The notes beneath the pieces were generated by a model. It was not told the DNA's origin. It searched no databases and was given only the letters and a program-made list of their open reading frames with translations. Shown in pieces: positions 1 to 9,451 of a stretch of DNA of 32,933 nt; the stretch's first letter is position 1; each line of letters opens with the position of its first letter. Made by a program: the position numbers and the translations under genes. The DNA comes from an uncultured Fenollaria sp. (GTDB lineage Bacteria > Bacillota > Clostridia > Tissierellales > Peptoniphilaceae). The stretch lies in the NCBI RefSeq assembly GCF_946221515.1, contig NZ_CAMJVK010000014.1:1-32933 (forward strand). The letters run 5' to 3'.

Positions 1-121
1 GCTTTAATGTTCTGTAATTTATTGTTTCTGGTTTTTTAACTTCTCCCTTAGACCACTCTCTGATGTCTTGGCTTGATGCAAGGCCTATTTGAATACTGTT
101 AAATTTATTTAATTCGAACAA
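1..121 (-). CDS. rpoC: RNA polymerase beta' subunit, N-terminal fragment
   Basis: This is the first 40 codons of the largest catalytic RNA polymerase subunit; the rest lies off the left edge. The reverse strand reads FELNKFNSIQIGLASSQDIR and continues with EWSKGEVKKPETINYR, the standard start of bacterial beta'. The start codon is TTG at 121, supported by a strong GGAGG site at 130-134 with 8 bases of spacing; there is no ATG alternative. The start is 21 bases beyond the rpoB stop, so the two genes form the usual rpoBC operon transcribed leftwards. The TTG start was chosen from the Shine-Dalgarno position and the family N-terminus. Confidence 0.93.
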   Translation of the reverse strand, partial: MFELNKFNSIQIGLASSQDIREWSKGEVKKPETINYRTLK

Positions 122-142
122 ATTACCTTCCTCCTTGTCTTT

Positions 143-3100
143 CTACAAAGAACTATCGTCATCTAGATCGTCTAGGTCTTCATCGATCTCGTCGATGTCG
201 CTGCCTATGTCTAGATCGTCGTCCATGTCCAAATCTTCTTCATCTATATCTTCAAAATCTTCGTCAATATCTTCTTCGATGTCCTCATCGTCATCTTCAT
301 CGTAGTCATCTTCATCCACATCATCTTCGTCGTAATCAATCTCGTCTTCATCTTCATCTGTGCCCTTGGATGATTCTTCGTCAAAGAAGTTTACAAATTC
401 TTCATCTTCTTTATAATCAGTGTCCATGCTCTTGAAGTCGCCTGCAATGATTTCTCTTTCGTTCATGAAATCATCTTCATCATCAAGTTCCATCTCATTG
501 TCGTCTTGGTCAAGGACCTTAACATCAAGAAGTAAACTTTGAAGTTCCTTTACAAGTACCTTGAATGATTCAGGTATACCTGGTTCTGGAATGTTCTTTC
601 CTTTGACGATGGCTTCATATGTCTTAACACGGCCATTGATATCGTCGGACTTAACAGTTAATATCTCTTGAAGAACGTGACTTGCGCCATAACCTTCAAG
701 TGCCCAAACTTCCATTTCTCCAAATCTTTGTCCACCAAATTGCGCCTTACCGCCAAGTGGTTGTTGAGTAACTAGTGAATAAGGTCCGATGCTTCTTGCG
801 TGGATCTTTTCGTCAACTAAGTGGTGAAGCTTAAGCATATACATGTAGCCAACTGTAACTGGATTGTCGAATAACTTTCCTGTTCTTCCGTCTCTTAGAT
901 AAATCTTACCGCTCTTAGGGTATCCTGCCTTGTCAAGCGCTTCAAGTATGTCATTTTCGTTAGCACCGTCAAATACTGGTGTTGAAACGTACATACCAAG
1001 CTTTTTAGCCGCCATACCCAAGTGAACTTCAAGTACTTGTCCAAGGTTCATACGAGATGGTACACCCATTGGGTTTAGTAGGATTTGTAGTGGTGTGCCG
1101 TCTGGTAAGTATGGCATGTCCTCTTCAGGAAGTATTCTTGAGATGACACCCTTGTTACCGTGTCTACCGCACATCTTGTCACCAACAGAGATTTTTCTCT
1201 TTGTAGCGATATATACTCTAACCATCCTGTTTACGCCAGGTGATAGCTCATCAGCATTTTCCCTTGTAAATTCCTTAACGTCAACAACTATACCAGCTTC
1301 ACCGTGAGGCACCTTAAGAGATGTATCTCTTACTTCTCTTGATTTTTCTCCAAATATAGCTCTTAACAGTCTTTCTTCAGCAGGTAGATCCTTTTCTCCC
1401 TTAGGAGTAACTTTACCAACTAAGATGTCTCCCGCCTTAACTTCAGCACCTATCCTGATGATACCGTCTTTGTCAAGGTTCTTAAGAAGCTCTTCACTTG
1501 TGTTTGGAATATCTCTAGTGATTTCTTCAGGTCCAAGCTTTGTATCTCTTGATTCTGATTCGTATTCTTCTATGTGAATAGATGTCAATACATCTTCATA
1601 AACAAGTCTTTCGTTGATTAGTATCGCGTCTTCGTAGTTGTAGCCTTCCCAAGTCATAAACGCTACTAAGATGTTCTTGCCTAGTGACATTTCACCAAGG
1701 TTAGTGCTTGGTCCGTCCGCAATTACATCGCCCTTCTTAACCTTTTCGCCCGCTTGAACTATAGGTCTTTGGTTAATAGTAGTGCCTTGGTTAGAGCTTG
1801 TAAATTTGATTAATTTATATGAATCAATATTCTTGTCTTTATTTTCAATAACGATGCTCTTTGCATCAACTTTTTTAACAATACCGTCGTTTTTAGCAAC
1901 AACACATACGCCTGAGTCCTTAGCAGCCTTGTACTCAATACCAGTCGCAACGATAGGTGCTTCTGTCATAAGTAGTGGAACCGCTTGTCTTTGCATGTTT
2001 GAACCCATTAGCGCACGGTTCGCGTCGTCATTTTCCAAGAAAGGTATCATCGCTGTACCAACTGAAACTATTTGTCTAGGTGAAACGTCCATGTAATCGA
2101 TTTCTTCTTTTCTGAACATGTCCATCAAAGTATCGTTTTCAGCCTTACTTCTAGCAACGATGATGTCGTTTTTGAAGTAGCCTTTTTCGTCAATTGGCTC
2201 GTTGGCTTGAGCTATGATGCACTCATCTTCAATGTCAGCGCTGATATATTCAATCTCATCACTAACTTTTCCTGTACCTTTTTCTACCTTTCTATAAGGA
2301 GCTTCGATAAAACCATATTCATTAATCCTTGCAAATGATGCCAAGGATGTGATAAGACCGATGTTTGGTCCTTCTGGTGTCTCTATAGGGCACATTCTAG
2401 CGTATTGTGAGTTATGAATGTCTCTTACTTCAAAGCCCGCTCTGTCCCTTGAAAGTCCTCCAGGTCCTAGAGCCGACATTCTTCTCTTGTGAGTTAACTC
2501 ACTAAGAGGGTTAGTTTGGTCCATGAATTGAGAAAGTTGTGATGAACCGAAGAACTCCTTAAGCGAGGCAACTACTGGTCTTATGTTGATAAGACTTTGA
2601 GGAGTAGCAGCTTCAGGGTCTTGTGTAGTCATTCTTTCACGAATAACTCTCTCCATTCTGGAAAGACCGATTCTAAATTGATTTTGAAGTAATTCGCCAA
2701 CGCTTCTTACACGTCTGTTACCTAGGTGGTCGATGTTGTCAAATTGACCAACTCCACGCATTAGGTTGAATTGGTAGTTGATGCTACTAATTATGTCATC
2801 AATTTCAATTCTCTTTGGATATATTTCTTTAATATTTTCTATGATTAAGTTTTTAAGCTCTTCATCGTCCTTAGCTTCGTCCATAAGTTCGTGCATTAGT
2901 GGTGCGTAAATCTTATCCTTAAGTCCAAGCTCTTCAAAATTAACCTTTGTATCAAAAGCTTCAGGATATACAAAGTTATTACCTACAACCCTGATCTCTT
3001 CACCATTGTCCAAAACTATGTCAATGGTATTAACAAAGTTATCTTCAATCTTTTGCGCCATAGGTCTATCAAGATGAGTGCCCTTTTCATAGATTAATTC

Positions 3101-3997
3101 ACCTGTGATAGGGTTCACCGCATCCATGGCAAGAGTGTGATTTTCTATCCTTCTTGCTATAGATAGCTTCTTGTTGAACTTATATCTTCCGACTTTAGCT
3201 AAGTCGTATCTCTTAGGGTCAAAGAATAGATTATTAAGTAGTGATTTAGCACTGTCTACGGCTTCTGGTTCGCCTGGTCTAAGTCTCTTGTAGATCTCAA
3301 TCAAAGCCTCGTCCTGAGTCTTTGCCGTATCCTTTTCAAGAGTTGTTAGTAAATCATTAGTTTCACCTAATGTTTCAACAATTTCAAGATCAGAAACAAC
3401 ACCTAAAGCTCTAAGAAGTGATGTGATGATAACTTTTCTGTTCTTATCAATCTTTACATATAAAGCGCCACTCGCATCAGTTTCAAATTCTAGCCAAGCC
3501 CCACGGTTTGGTATGATAGTTGCGCTGTAATCAAGCTCACCATTCTTATTGATTTCCTTCTTGTAGTAGCAGCCTGGCGAACGAACGACTTGTGAAACAA
3601 CAACCCTTTCTCCACCATTGATTATGAAAGTACCCTTATCAGTCATGATAGGTATGTCTCCCATAAATACTTCTTGCTCTTTAACCTCTCCAGTGTCTTT
3701 GTTAATTAATCTAACCCTTGCTCTAAGAGGAGCACTGTAGTTTGTGTCCTTAATTCTGGACTCTTCTTCAGTATACTTTAGTTCCTTTCCTATAGTATAG
3801 TTGACAAACTCCAATACTAAGCTACCACCATTGTCATCAATAGGTGATATGTCGTCAAAAGCTTCCTTTAAGCCGTCATGTAAAAACCAGTCAAACGATG
3901 CAGTTTGTACCTCAATAAAATTTGGCATCTCGCAAGCTTCTTTTATCCTAGAATAACTCATTCTAGTTCTTTTTCCGTTTTCAACAGGATGTAGCAT
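143..3997 (-). CDS. rpoB: RNA polymerase beta subunit with long acidic C-terminal tail
   Basis: Beta subunit of DNA-directed RNA polymerase. The rifampicin-binding segment is clear (SQLSQFMDQTNPLSELTHKR, with D493, H503 and S508 equivalent to E. coli D516, H526 and S531) and carries the sensitive-type residues. The later block GDKMCGRHGNKGVIS and the C-terminal RFGEMEVWALEGYGA are also present. The ATG at 3997 is preferred over an in-frame GTG at 4009, because the AAGGGG ribosome site at 4009-4014 would overlap that GTG; this gives 1284 residues. The family core ends near residue 1165. The remaining ~120 residues are acidic, and 50 of the last 72 are Asp or Glu. The gene has its own consensus promoter and a ~95-base leader. 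It is not preceded by rplJ/rplL but by a divergent mgtC-like gene. Confidence 0.98.
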   Translation of the reverse strand: MLHPVENGKRTRMSYSRIKEACEMPNFIEVQTASFDWFLHDGLKEAFDDISPIDDNGGSLVLEFVNYTIGKELKYTEEESRIKDTNYSAPLRARVRLINKDTGEVKEQEVFMGDIPIMTDKGTFIINGGERVVVSQVVRSPGCYYKKEINKNGELDYSATIIPNRGAWLEFETDASGALYVKIDKNRKVIITSLLRALGVVSDLEIVETLGETNDLLTTLEKDTAKTQDEALIEIYKRLRPGEPEAVDSAKSLLNNLFFDPKRYDLAKVGRYKFNKKLSIARRIENHTLAMDAVNPITGELIYEKGTHLDRPMAQKIEDNFVNTIDIVLDNGEEIRVVGNNFVYPEAFDTKVNFEELGLKDKIYAPLMHELMDEAKDDEELKNLIIENIKEIYPKRIEIDDIISSINYQFNLMRGVGQFDNIDHLGNRRVRSVGELLQNQFRIGLSRMERVIRERMTTQDPEAATPQSLINIRPVVASLKEFFGSSQLSQFMDQTNPLSELTHKRRMSALGPGGLSRDRAGFEVRDIHNSQYARMCPIETPEGPNIGLITSLASFARINEYGFIEAPYRKVEKGTGKVSDEIEYISADIEDECIIAQANEPIDEKGYFKNDIIVARSKAENDTLMDMFRKEEIDYMDVSPRQIVSVGTAMIPFLENDDANRALMGSNMQRQAVPLLMTEAPIVATGIEYKAAKDSGVCVVAKNDGIVKKVDAKSIVIENKDKNIDSYKLIKFTSSNQGTTINQRPIVQAGEKVKKGDVIADGPSTNLGEMSLGKNILVAFMTWEGYNYEDAILINERLVYEDVLTSIHIEEYESESRDTKLGPEEITRDIPNTSEELLKNLDKDGIIRIGAEVKAGDILVGKVTPKGEKDLPAEERLLRAIFGEKSREVRDTSLKVPHGEAGIVVDVKEFTRENADELSPGVNRMVRVYIATKRKISVGDKMCGRHGNKGVISRILPEEDMPYLPDGTPLQILLNPMGVPSRMNLGQVLEVHLGMAAKKLGMYVSTPVFDGANENDILEALDKAGYPKSGKIYLRDGRTGKLFDNPVTVGYMYMLKLHHLVDEKIHARSIGPYSLVTQQPLGGKAQFGGQRFGEMEVWALEGYGASHVLQEILTVKSDDINGRVKTYEAIVKGKNIPEPGIPESFKVLVKELQSLLLDVKVLDQDDNEMELDDEDDFMNEREIIAGDFKSMDTDYKEDEEFVNFFDEESSKGTDEDEDEIDYDEDDVDEDDYDEDDDEDIEEDIDEDFEDIDEEDLDMDDDLDIGSDIDEIDEDLDDLDDDSSL

Positions 3998-4099
3998 CCA
4001 AATATTCACCCCTTATCAAAATAACCTACTATATGTCGTACCCTAAACTAAGATTTTGAGAATAAAAACCCATTTTAAATCCTAATTATGCAATTTATA

Positions 4100-4128
4100 A
4101 TTATATAATAAGTCAAGACAAATGTCAA
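4100..4128 (-). promoter_or_regulatory. rpoBC promoter
   Basis: On the reverse strand a perfect TTGACA (4123-4128), 17-bp spacer and perfect TATAAT (4100-4105) precede rpoB. Transcription should start near 4093, leaving a leader of about 95 bases. A second TTGACT lies in the spacer. Confidence 0.85.
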
Positions 4129-4174
4129 GCATTTTTTTGCAAATAATTAAAATATTTTTACAATTTTCATATTC

Positions 4175-4205
4175 TTTACCTTTATATATATATTTATGTT
4201 ATAAT
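4175..4205 (+). promoter_or_regulatory. Possible mgtC promoter
   Basis: A perfect TATAAT at 4200-4205 lies about 20 bases before the mgtC-like start. The best -35 is a weak TTTACC at 4175-4180 with 19-bp spacing, so only the -10 element is convincing. Confidence 0.5.
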
Positions 4206-4226
4206 ACCTAATAGGATGGTGATTTG

Positions 4227-4892
4227 ATGGAAACATTACATATTATTGGAAGACTTTTACTCGCAGCACTGCTTGGAGCCTTGATAGGCATAGAGCGTGA
4301 AAGAAAAAACAGAGCGGCCGGTCTTAGGACTCACATCATAGTCTCGCTTGCCTCTTGCTTAATCATGCTCATATCTGTCGACGGCTTTGAAGGCTTCTAC
4401 GGTGACAAGGGCTGGGACGCAACTAAGTTTGCCGGCCAAGCCATAAGCGGTATCGGCTTTCTTGGTGCAGGCACTATACTACAAAAGAAGGATGTTGTTA
4501 AGGGACTAACGACTGCGGCAACTCTTTGGCTTTGCGCTGCCAATGGTCTTGCTGTCGGCATCGGCTATTACCAAGGAGCAATTATCGCAACTATTATTTG
4601 TCTAATCACTTTAGTTAATTTAAAAGGTATAAATGATTTTCTAAACAAGAGAGAATTAATTAAGTTTTACCTGCAATTTGACAGCGAAAACTTTAAAAGC
4701 AGAGAATTTAAAGAATTATGCATGAGTGAGGGCATCGAGGTGCGCTCACTTGATATACTTGAAGAGGACTTAGAAGATTGTTCCGCAATTGAATGTACTT
4801 TGTCTCTTCCTCATAATTATAATATTGATTCTTTTCTTGATATTCTTAAAGAAAACTTAAATTTAAGACGTTCAAAAGAAAAAAGTAAATAA
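4227..4892 (+). CDS. MgtC/SapB family membrane protein
   Basis: Small integral membrane protein of the MgtC/SapB family. The N-terminal half has about four hydrophobic segments, with the family signature after the first one (GALIGIERERKNRAAGLRTH) and the block AISGIGFLGAGTIL. The C-terminal ~80 residues form a soluble domain (SREFKELCMSEGIEVRSLDI), as in MgtC-type proteins. Family members are linked to magnesium limitation or virulence, but the substrate is unsettled and none can be inferred here. The ATG at 4227 is preferred over a TTG one codon earlier because of the AGGATGGTGA ribosome site; this gives 221 residues. The gene stands alone, divergent from rpoB, and ends in a hairpin terminator. 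Confidence 0.88.
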   Translation: METLHIIGRLLLAALLGALIGIERERKNRAAGLRTHIIVSLASCLIMLISVDGFEGFYGDKGWDATKFAGQAISGIGFLGAGTILQKKDVVKGLTTAATLWLCAANGLAVGIGYYQGAIIATIICLITLVNLKGINDFLNKRELIKFYLQFDSENFKSREFKELCMSEGIEVRSLDILEEDLEDCSAIECTLSLPHNYNIDSFLDILKENLNLRRSKEKSK

Positions 4893-4904
4893 CCTTCTCT
4901 CAAA

Positions 4905-4937
4905 AAAGAACTATGAGCACGCCGCTCATAGTTCTTT
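4905..4937. terminator. Hairpin terminator after mgtC (element copy 1)
   Basis: A 14-bp perfect stem (AAAGAACTATGAGC at 4905-4918 with its complement at 4924-4937) closes a 5-base loop. T-rich sequence lies on the right, and a T6 run lies on the other strand, so it could work both ways. Almost the same hairpin recurs at 9591-9621. Confidence 0.85.
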
Positions 4938-4964
4938 CTTATTATATACATATTATATATAAAA

Positions 4965-4998
4965 ATATCTGCTAAGCATTTAATCTCCCAGCAGATAT
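4965..4998 (-). terminator. Terminator of the surface-protein gene
   Basis: Read leftwards from the stop at 5009, the arms ATATCTGCT and AGCAGATAT (4990-4998 and 4965-4973) form a stem with a 16-base loop, followed by TTTTT. This is an ordinary intrinsic terminator. Confidence 0.75.
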
Positions 4999-5008
4999 CT
5001 TCTAAAAT

Positions 5009-8000
5009 CTATTTACTTTTACCCTCATTAAGTTTTCTCTTTACAAAGAATAGTCCGACTAGAACAACTAGCGCTAAGACTATGGATAAAGTTCCTTCTT
5101 CAACACCAGTCTTTGGTATTATGTGTTTTTCAGGTGGTGTCTCCTTTTCTTGTGGCTCATCTGGTTTATCCTTGTGCTTAGGTTTAGGTGGTTCCTTTTC
5201 TCTCTCTTCTTCTTCAGGTGGTTCTTCACTATTGATTATTGTGATGCCACTATGCATATCGCCTGAGTAGCTTACAGTGAATACTCTTTCGCCAATTGTG
5301 TATTGGCCACCTGCTTCACCTATTTCCTTAACAGTATATACGTGCTTATTGCCTTTTGCATCTTCTAGATCAAGGTCAGTAAAGGCACCGCTCCAGCCAT
5401 TAGCCTCACTAAGTGTGATGATCTTACCTGTAGCAGCTCCGTCCATATATAATTCAGCTTGAACCGCTTCTGTCTCGCTACTTGTTCTCCATATCTTATT
5501 CACACCAAATTCAATTTTTTTCTTTGGTGGAGTCTTTTCTTTATTTGTGATTACAAATGAATGGTTCATATTTCCTTCGTAAATAACATCGTAGTCACTG
5601 CCTGAGATACTAATCATGCGCGATGCTTCTCCCACTTCTCTTACGCTGTACTCGTATTTAACGCCTTCTGCGTCATAGGCAAGTAGGTCTTCGAAGCGTC
5701 CCATCCAGCCATTAGCCTTGCTAAGTGTAATCACATTTCCTGTTGCTCTTCCGTCTTTGTATAGCTCAACTTGAATTTCATCAACTGGTATTTCATTCGT
5801 AACGTCCCAAACTTTACTAACTCTTATATCTCTTCTTTGAGGCTTCTTTGGCTCTTCTCTATTGATTATAGTGAAGCCACTGTACATATCGCCTTTGTAT
5901 ATAACTTCGTAGTATTCACCAGATATTTCTACAGTGTAGAACTTTTCGCCAATTTCTTTAACGCTATAGTCATAGATGTGTCCGTCATCAGATGCTTTTT
6001 CTAAGTTCTTGAAACTGCCGCTCCAGCCATTTGCTTCGCTTAAGACTAGAGTATTTCCTGTAGCTTTGCCATCTCTATATAATTCTACTTCGATATGGCT
6101 AATAGGCTTTTCGCCTCTTATGTCCCAAGCTTTTTCTACGGAGATGTCTCTGTATTCTTTATTTGGTTCTTCTGGTGGATAGTATCTGTTTGTGATAGTG
6201 TAGCCGTCTTTTTCGTTTCCAGAATAGCTTACTTTAAATTCTTTGCCATCAAAATTGATTTTGCCATCTGTTTCGCCAGCTTCTTTTATAGTGTAAGTAA
6301 TTTCATTATCGTTTTTGTCTTTAATGTCAAGATCTTTAAAGCTGCCTTTCCATTCGTTTTCTGCGTTTAAAATTAATGTTTTTTCTGTTTCTTTATCATT
6401 TTTAATTAAAACAACTTCTATTTTATCTGCAAAAGCTTTTTTGTCAGCTGTATCCCAAACTTTACTTACTTTGATTTCTTTTGTTTCTTCAGGTGTGTTT
6501 GTGATAGAATTAGTTTTCTTATCTTTATCATATGAATATTTTACTTTATAAATTTGTCCATCTATTTTAATCTTTCCGTCTTTTTCTTCAATAACTTCTC
6601 CATCTTTTTCTGTTGCTTCTTTTACAGAATATTTAATTTTCTTACCATTACTCTTTGAAGGAAGATTTTTAAATTCATAGCTCCAATTATTTTTTTCGTT
6701 AAGTTCAATGGTTTCTACTTCATATTTATTATTATCTCCTTCTAGATTAGCCATCAATTTGATTTTTATAGAGCTTGGACGTTTATTATCTTTATTATCT
6801 TCATCGTTCCATGCTTTTTGAACTTTTATTTCTTTTGGTGTTCCTTTAGTTCCAAAAGTAACAGTACCATTACTTCCAATACCAGCTCCTCTTGTGGCTG
6901 AGTAATTATTTTCTATAATTACTTTTCCTAATTTTTCTGTAAGCTCATTAGCTTCATCACTTGAATTTAATGCTAATTCAGAGTTTCTAGCTAATGTTCC
7001 TTCTAGTTTTTCATCTGGAATAAGACTCTCAACCCCATCATCTGTTTCTTCTTTCCAGTTATATGGAGCTCCACCAAGCATCCTTTTTTCTAGTCTATAC
7101 TTCGCTTGACCGCTGTGAATACCATATTTATCACTAGACAGTAAATAAACTGTCTTTCCTGTCTTCATAGGACAATATGTTACATATTCTTCCCCGTATG
7201 GTATTGTGCGACTCAGTTTATTAACTTTGTTTTTATATATAGCTACACCGTTATTTACATATAATTCTATTTTTGATATAGGACAACCCGCAAAACCAGC
7301 GCCCTCCCAATCTGACACATTATTCCTTATAATAGCATTAGTTAAAAACAACTCTCCATTAGCTCCATAAATTTTCGCGCCATTAAATTCGTCTGGCGCG
7401 CCGTTGACATAAATGCCCCCGCCGCCAAAAAGCATATTAGTTTTACCGCTGCCATCCATCTTATTGTTGGTGATTTGGCCAGCACTAATATTCGCTTTTG
7501 AAGCTCCTCCTGAGAAGTATTTTGCTTGAACAAAAATTCCTCCACCAGCAGCACCAGCTGTATTACCATCAATTTTACCGCCATTCATATTTAAAGTGTT
7601 TCCAGCTCCTACTTGGTTGCTTCCCAAGCTAATACCTCCGCCAATTTCAGCCGCAAAATTATTTAATACTTTTGCATCGCCGGACATATTCAAAGTCGAT
7701 CCTTCCTCTGCTAGTATACCTCCACCAGCAGAATAATATTGATTGTATGGTTTATCATATACAAGCTCTGATCTATTATCTTGTACAGATCCTCCAGTAA
7801 AACTCATAATAGAGCCACTCAAACATATACCCGCTCCATATGTTGCTTGGTTTTCTTCTACAATGCCTCCGCTCATATTGACATTGGCACTTTTAGCATG
7901 AATTGCTCCGCCTCTTGTAGGATCGGACGGAAGATCTTTTATTTTATTATTTCTTAATACAGCACCTTCATTAATATTAAGTGTTGCATCTGATTCTACT

Positions 8001-9145
8001 TCAATTAATGACTTTCCAATGTTTTTGTTTGCTTCAGAATTACCATCTATGATAATATTTCTTAAGCTTGCTTCAGTGCCTCCAGCTACTCTAAATAGAA
8101 AATCATTAAACTTTTCTCCTCTAATTACCTTTGCCTTTGTTCCAGTTAATGATATATCTCCTTCAATTTCTGTTTCACCAGTCACTATTATTTTTTCAAT
8201 ATTTTTATTTGCTGTAGCTAATGTCTTTGCTCTTTTAAATGACTCAACAGCTTTTTCTGGAGCGCTTCCATCATTTGCATCATCGCCTCTTTGTCCATTT
8301 AGGTAAACTTCTGTAGCGTTTGGATCACCCACTGCCTCATTAACTTTTTCTTCGCCTATTTCTATTACTTCTTCAAAATTACTTTCCTTTACTCTTAGTG
8401 AATCTTCTTTTTCGCCTATTCTTGGTAATTCTAATACAGTTTTTTCTGAGTTTGTTTCTAAATACAAATCAAAATTTTCAGATTTCTCGTCAAAGCTTGA
8501 GCCATCTTCTTTACTATAGTACTTCACTTCTAGCTTATTACTTAATGTTTCAATGCCTTCGAATTTTAAATCTCCCACAAATTCAGCTTTTTCTACTGAA
8601 TAAGTGACTATCTTTTCCATAGCTTCTTCTGATTCGCCTTTTATGTGAAGTGTATAAGTGATATTTAAGTCCTTTACTTCTTCTGCCTTTTCTTCAGATG
8701 AGCCTTCGCCGCCGCCTGATGGCAAGACTATTGCCTCGTCTTCATCTGCTTGATTCAATTCATCTCCAGCAAGTCCTTCATCTACCGGCTTTGTTTCTTC
8801 TGTTGGTTTTGCTTCGTCTACTGGCTTTGTTTCTTCAGATGAATTTTCTTCAGCTTCTGTTTCTTGACTTAAATCAACTACTGTCTCATTATCTTTATTT
8901 GCATCTGCTTCGCCAGCTGCCTCTTTATCACTAGCCTTTTCATCTGTCTTTTCACTTTCGCTCTCAGCCTCATCATGCTTTTGATAAATTTCGTTTAAAG
9001 CGCTCGCATCTCTTTCAAGCTCGAAGCTTAATTTAAACTTTTGTTCTTCTCCTTCTTCTGCGCGAACAAGCAAGTTTGTTGGCACTTGGCTAAGTACTAG
9101 TACCATCAAAATCAAACAAGCTAATATTTTCCTTCCTTTTTTCAT
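5009..9145 (-). CDS. Cell-wall anchored surface protein, beta-helix plus five Cna-B domains
   Basis: Large secreted protein of 1378 residues. Residues 1-30 form a signal peptide (MKKGRKILACLILMVLVLSQ). Residues ~30-170 are an acidic Glu/Ser/Thr/Lys linker with repeats of the type ETKPVDEAKPTEE. Residues ~270-740 contain Gly-rich beta-helix repeats of the polymorphic-membrane/pectate-lyase kind (AEIGGGISLGSNQ, AGAAGGGIFVQA). Five Cna-B domains start near residues 772, 890, 1000, 1106 and 1212. Each keeps the Lys of VxKxW, the Glu of Y(S/T)VKE and the Asn of (I/T)xN expected for isopeptide bonds. A Pro/Glu/Lys-rich segment leads to IPKTG at ~1343, a hydrophobic helix and a basic tail, which is a class A sortase signal. 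The ATG at 9145 has an AAGGGG site; the upstream in-frame TTG at 9184 is rejected. Probable adhesin or stalk; ligand unknown. Confidence 0.92.
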   Translation of the reverse strand: MKKGRKILACLILMVLVLSQVPTNLLVRAEEGEEQKFKLSFELERDASALNEIYQKHDEAESESEKTDEKASDKEAAGEADANKDNETVVDLSQETEAEENSSEETKPVDEAKPTEETKPVDEGLAGDELNQADEDEAIVLPSGGGEGSSEEKAEEVKDLNITYTLHIKGESEEAMEKIVTYSVEKAEFVGDLKFEGIETLSNKLEVKYYSKEDGSSFDEKSENFDLYLETNSEKTVLELPRIGEKEDSLRVKESNFEEVIEIGEEKVNEAVGDPNATEVYLNGQRGDDANDGSAPEKAVESFKRAKTLATANKNIEKIIVTGETEIEGDISLTGTKAKVIRGEKFNDFLFRVAGGTEASLRNIIIDGNSEANKNIGKSLIEVESDATLNINEGAVLRNNKIKDLPSDPTRGGAIHAKSANVNMSGGIVEENQATYGAGICLSGSIMSFTGGSVQDNRSELVYDKPYNQYYSAGGGILAEEGSTLNMSGDAKVLNNFAAEIGGGISLGSNQVGAGNTLNMNGGKIDGNTAGAAGGGIFVQAKYFSGGASKANISAGQITNNKMDGSGKTNMLFGGGGIYVNGAPDEFNGAKIYGANGELFLTNAIIRNNVSDWEGAGFAGCPISKIELYVNNGVAIYKNKVNKLSRTIPYGEEYVTYCPMKTGKTVYLLSSDKYGIHSGQAKYRLEKRMLGGAPYNWKEETDDGVESLIPDEKLEGTLARNSELALNSSDEANELTEKLGKVIIENNYSATRGAGIGSNGTVTFGTKGTPKEIKVQKAWNDEDNKDNKRPSSIKIKLMANLEGDNNKYEVETIELNEKNNWSYEFKNLPSKSNGKKIKYSVKEATEKDGEVIEEKDGKIKIDGQIYKVKYSYDKDKKTNSITNTPEETKEIKVSKVWDTADKKAFADKIEVVLIKNDKETEKTLILNAENEWKGSFKDLDIKDKNDNEITYTIKEAGETDGKINFDGKEFKVSYSGNEKDGYTITNRYYPPEEPNKEYRDISVEKAWDIRGEKPISHIEVELYRDGKATGNTLVLSEANGWSGSFKNLEKASDDGHIYDYSVKEIGEKFYTVEISGEYYEVIYKGDMYSGFTIINREEPKKPQRRDIRVSKVWDVTNEIPVDEIQVELYKDGRATGNVITLSKANGWMGRFEDLLAYDAEGVKYEYSVREVGEASRMISISGSDYDVIYEGNMNHSFVITNKEKTPPKKKIEFGVNKIWRTSSETEAVQAELYMDGAATGKIITLSEANGWSGAFTDLDLEDAKGNKHVYTVKEIGEAGGQYTIGERVFTVSYSGDMHSGITIINSEEPPEEEEREKEPPKPKHKDKPDEPQEKETPPEKHIIPKTGVEEGTLSIVLALVVLVGLFFVKRKLNEGKSK

Positions 9146-9237
9146 GATTCCCCTTCTTTCATTAATTCTTATTACGATTTTCAAAATATATTAGTCCGTA
9201 AATCGTGATATTTACTATCTTTTAACGATTATTTTGC

Positions 9238-9266
9238 ATTATATAACGAATAAAATCATATGTCAA
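9238..9266 (-). promoter_or_regulatory. Promoter of the surface-protein gene
   Basis: Perfect TTGACA (9261-9266), 17-bp spacer and perfect TATAAT (9238-9243) on the reverse strand. Predicted start is near 9231, giving an ~86-base leader. Confidence 0.85.
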
Positions 9267-9451
9267 GTAAAAGCATCACAAATATATAAATTTATTTGAT
9301 TTATTTATGTATATATTATTTTATCTTAATAGAAGTGAGTATATAAGTGAAATGTATAAAATATTAATTTTTTGTAATATATTTTGCCGTGCTAACGCTT
9401 TCACGAATATCAAAGTAGGCGCAAAACGATTGACGCAAAAAACGAATCGCG

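Noticed and set aside
1095..2096. Plus-strand open frames inside rpoB, and similar ones inside the surface protein, cas9, ppaC and gltX
   Set aside because: They lie opposite well-supported genes, lack ribosome sites and look like reverse translations of the real codons.
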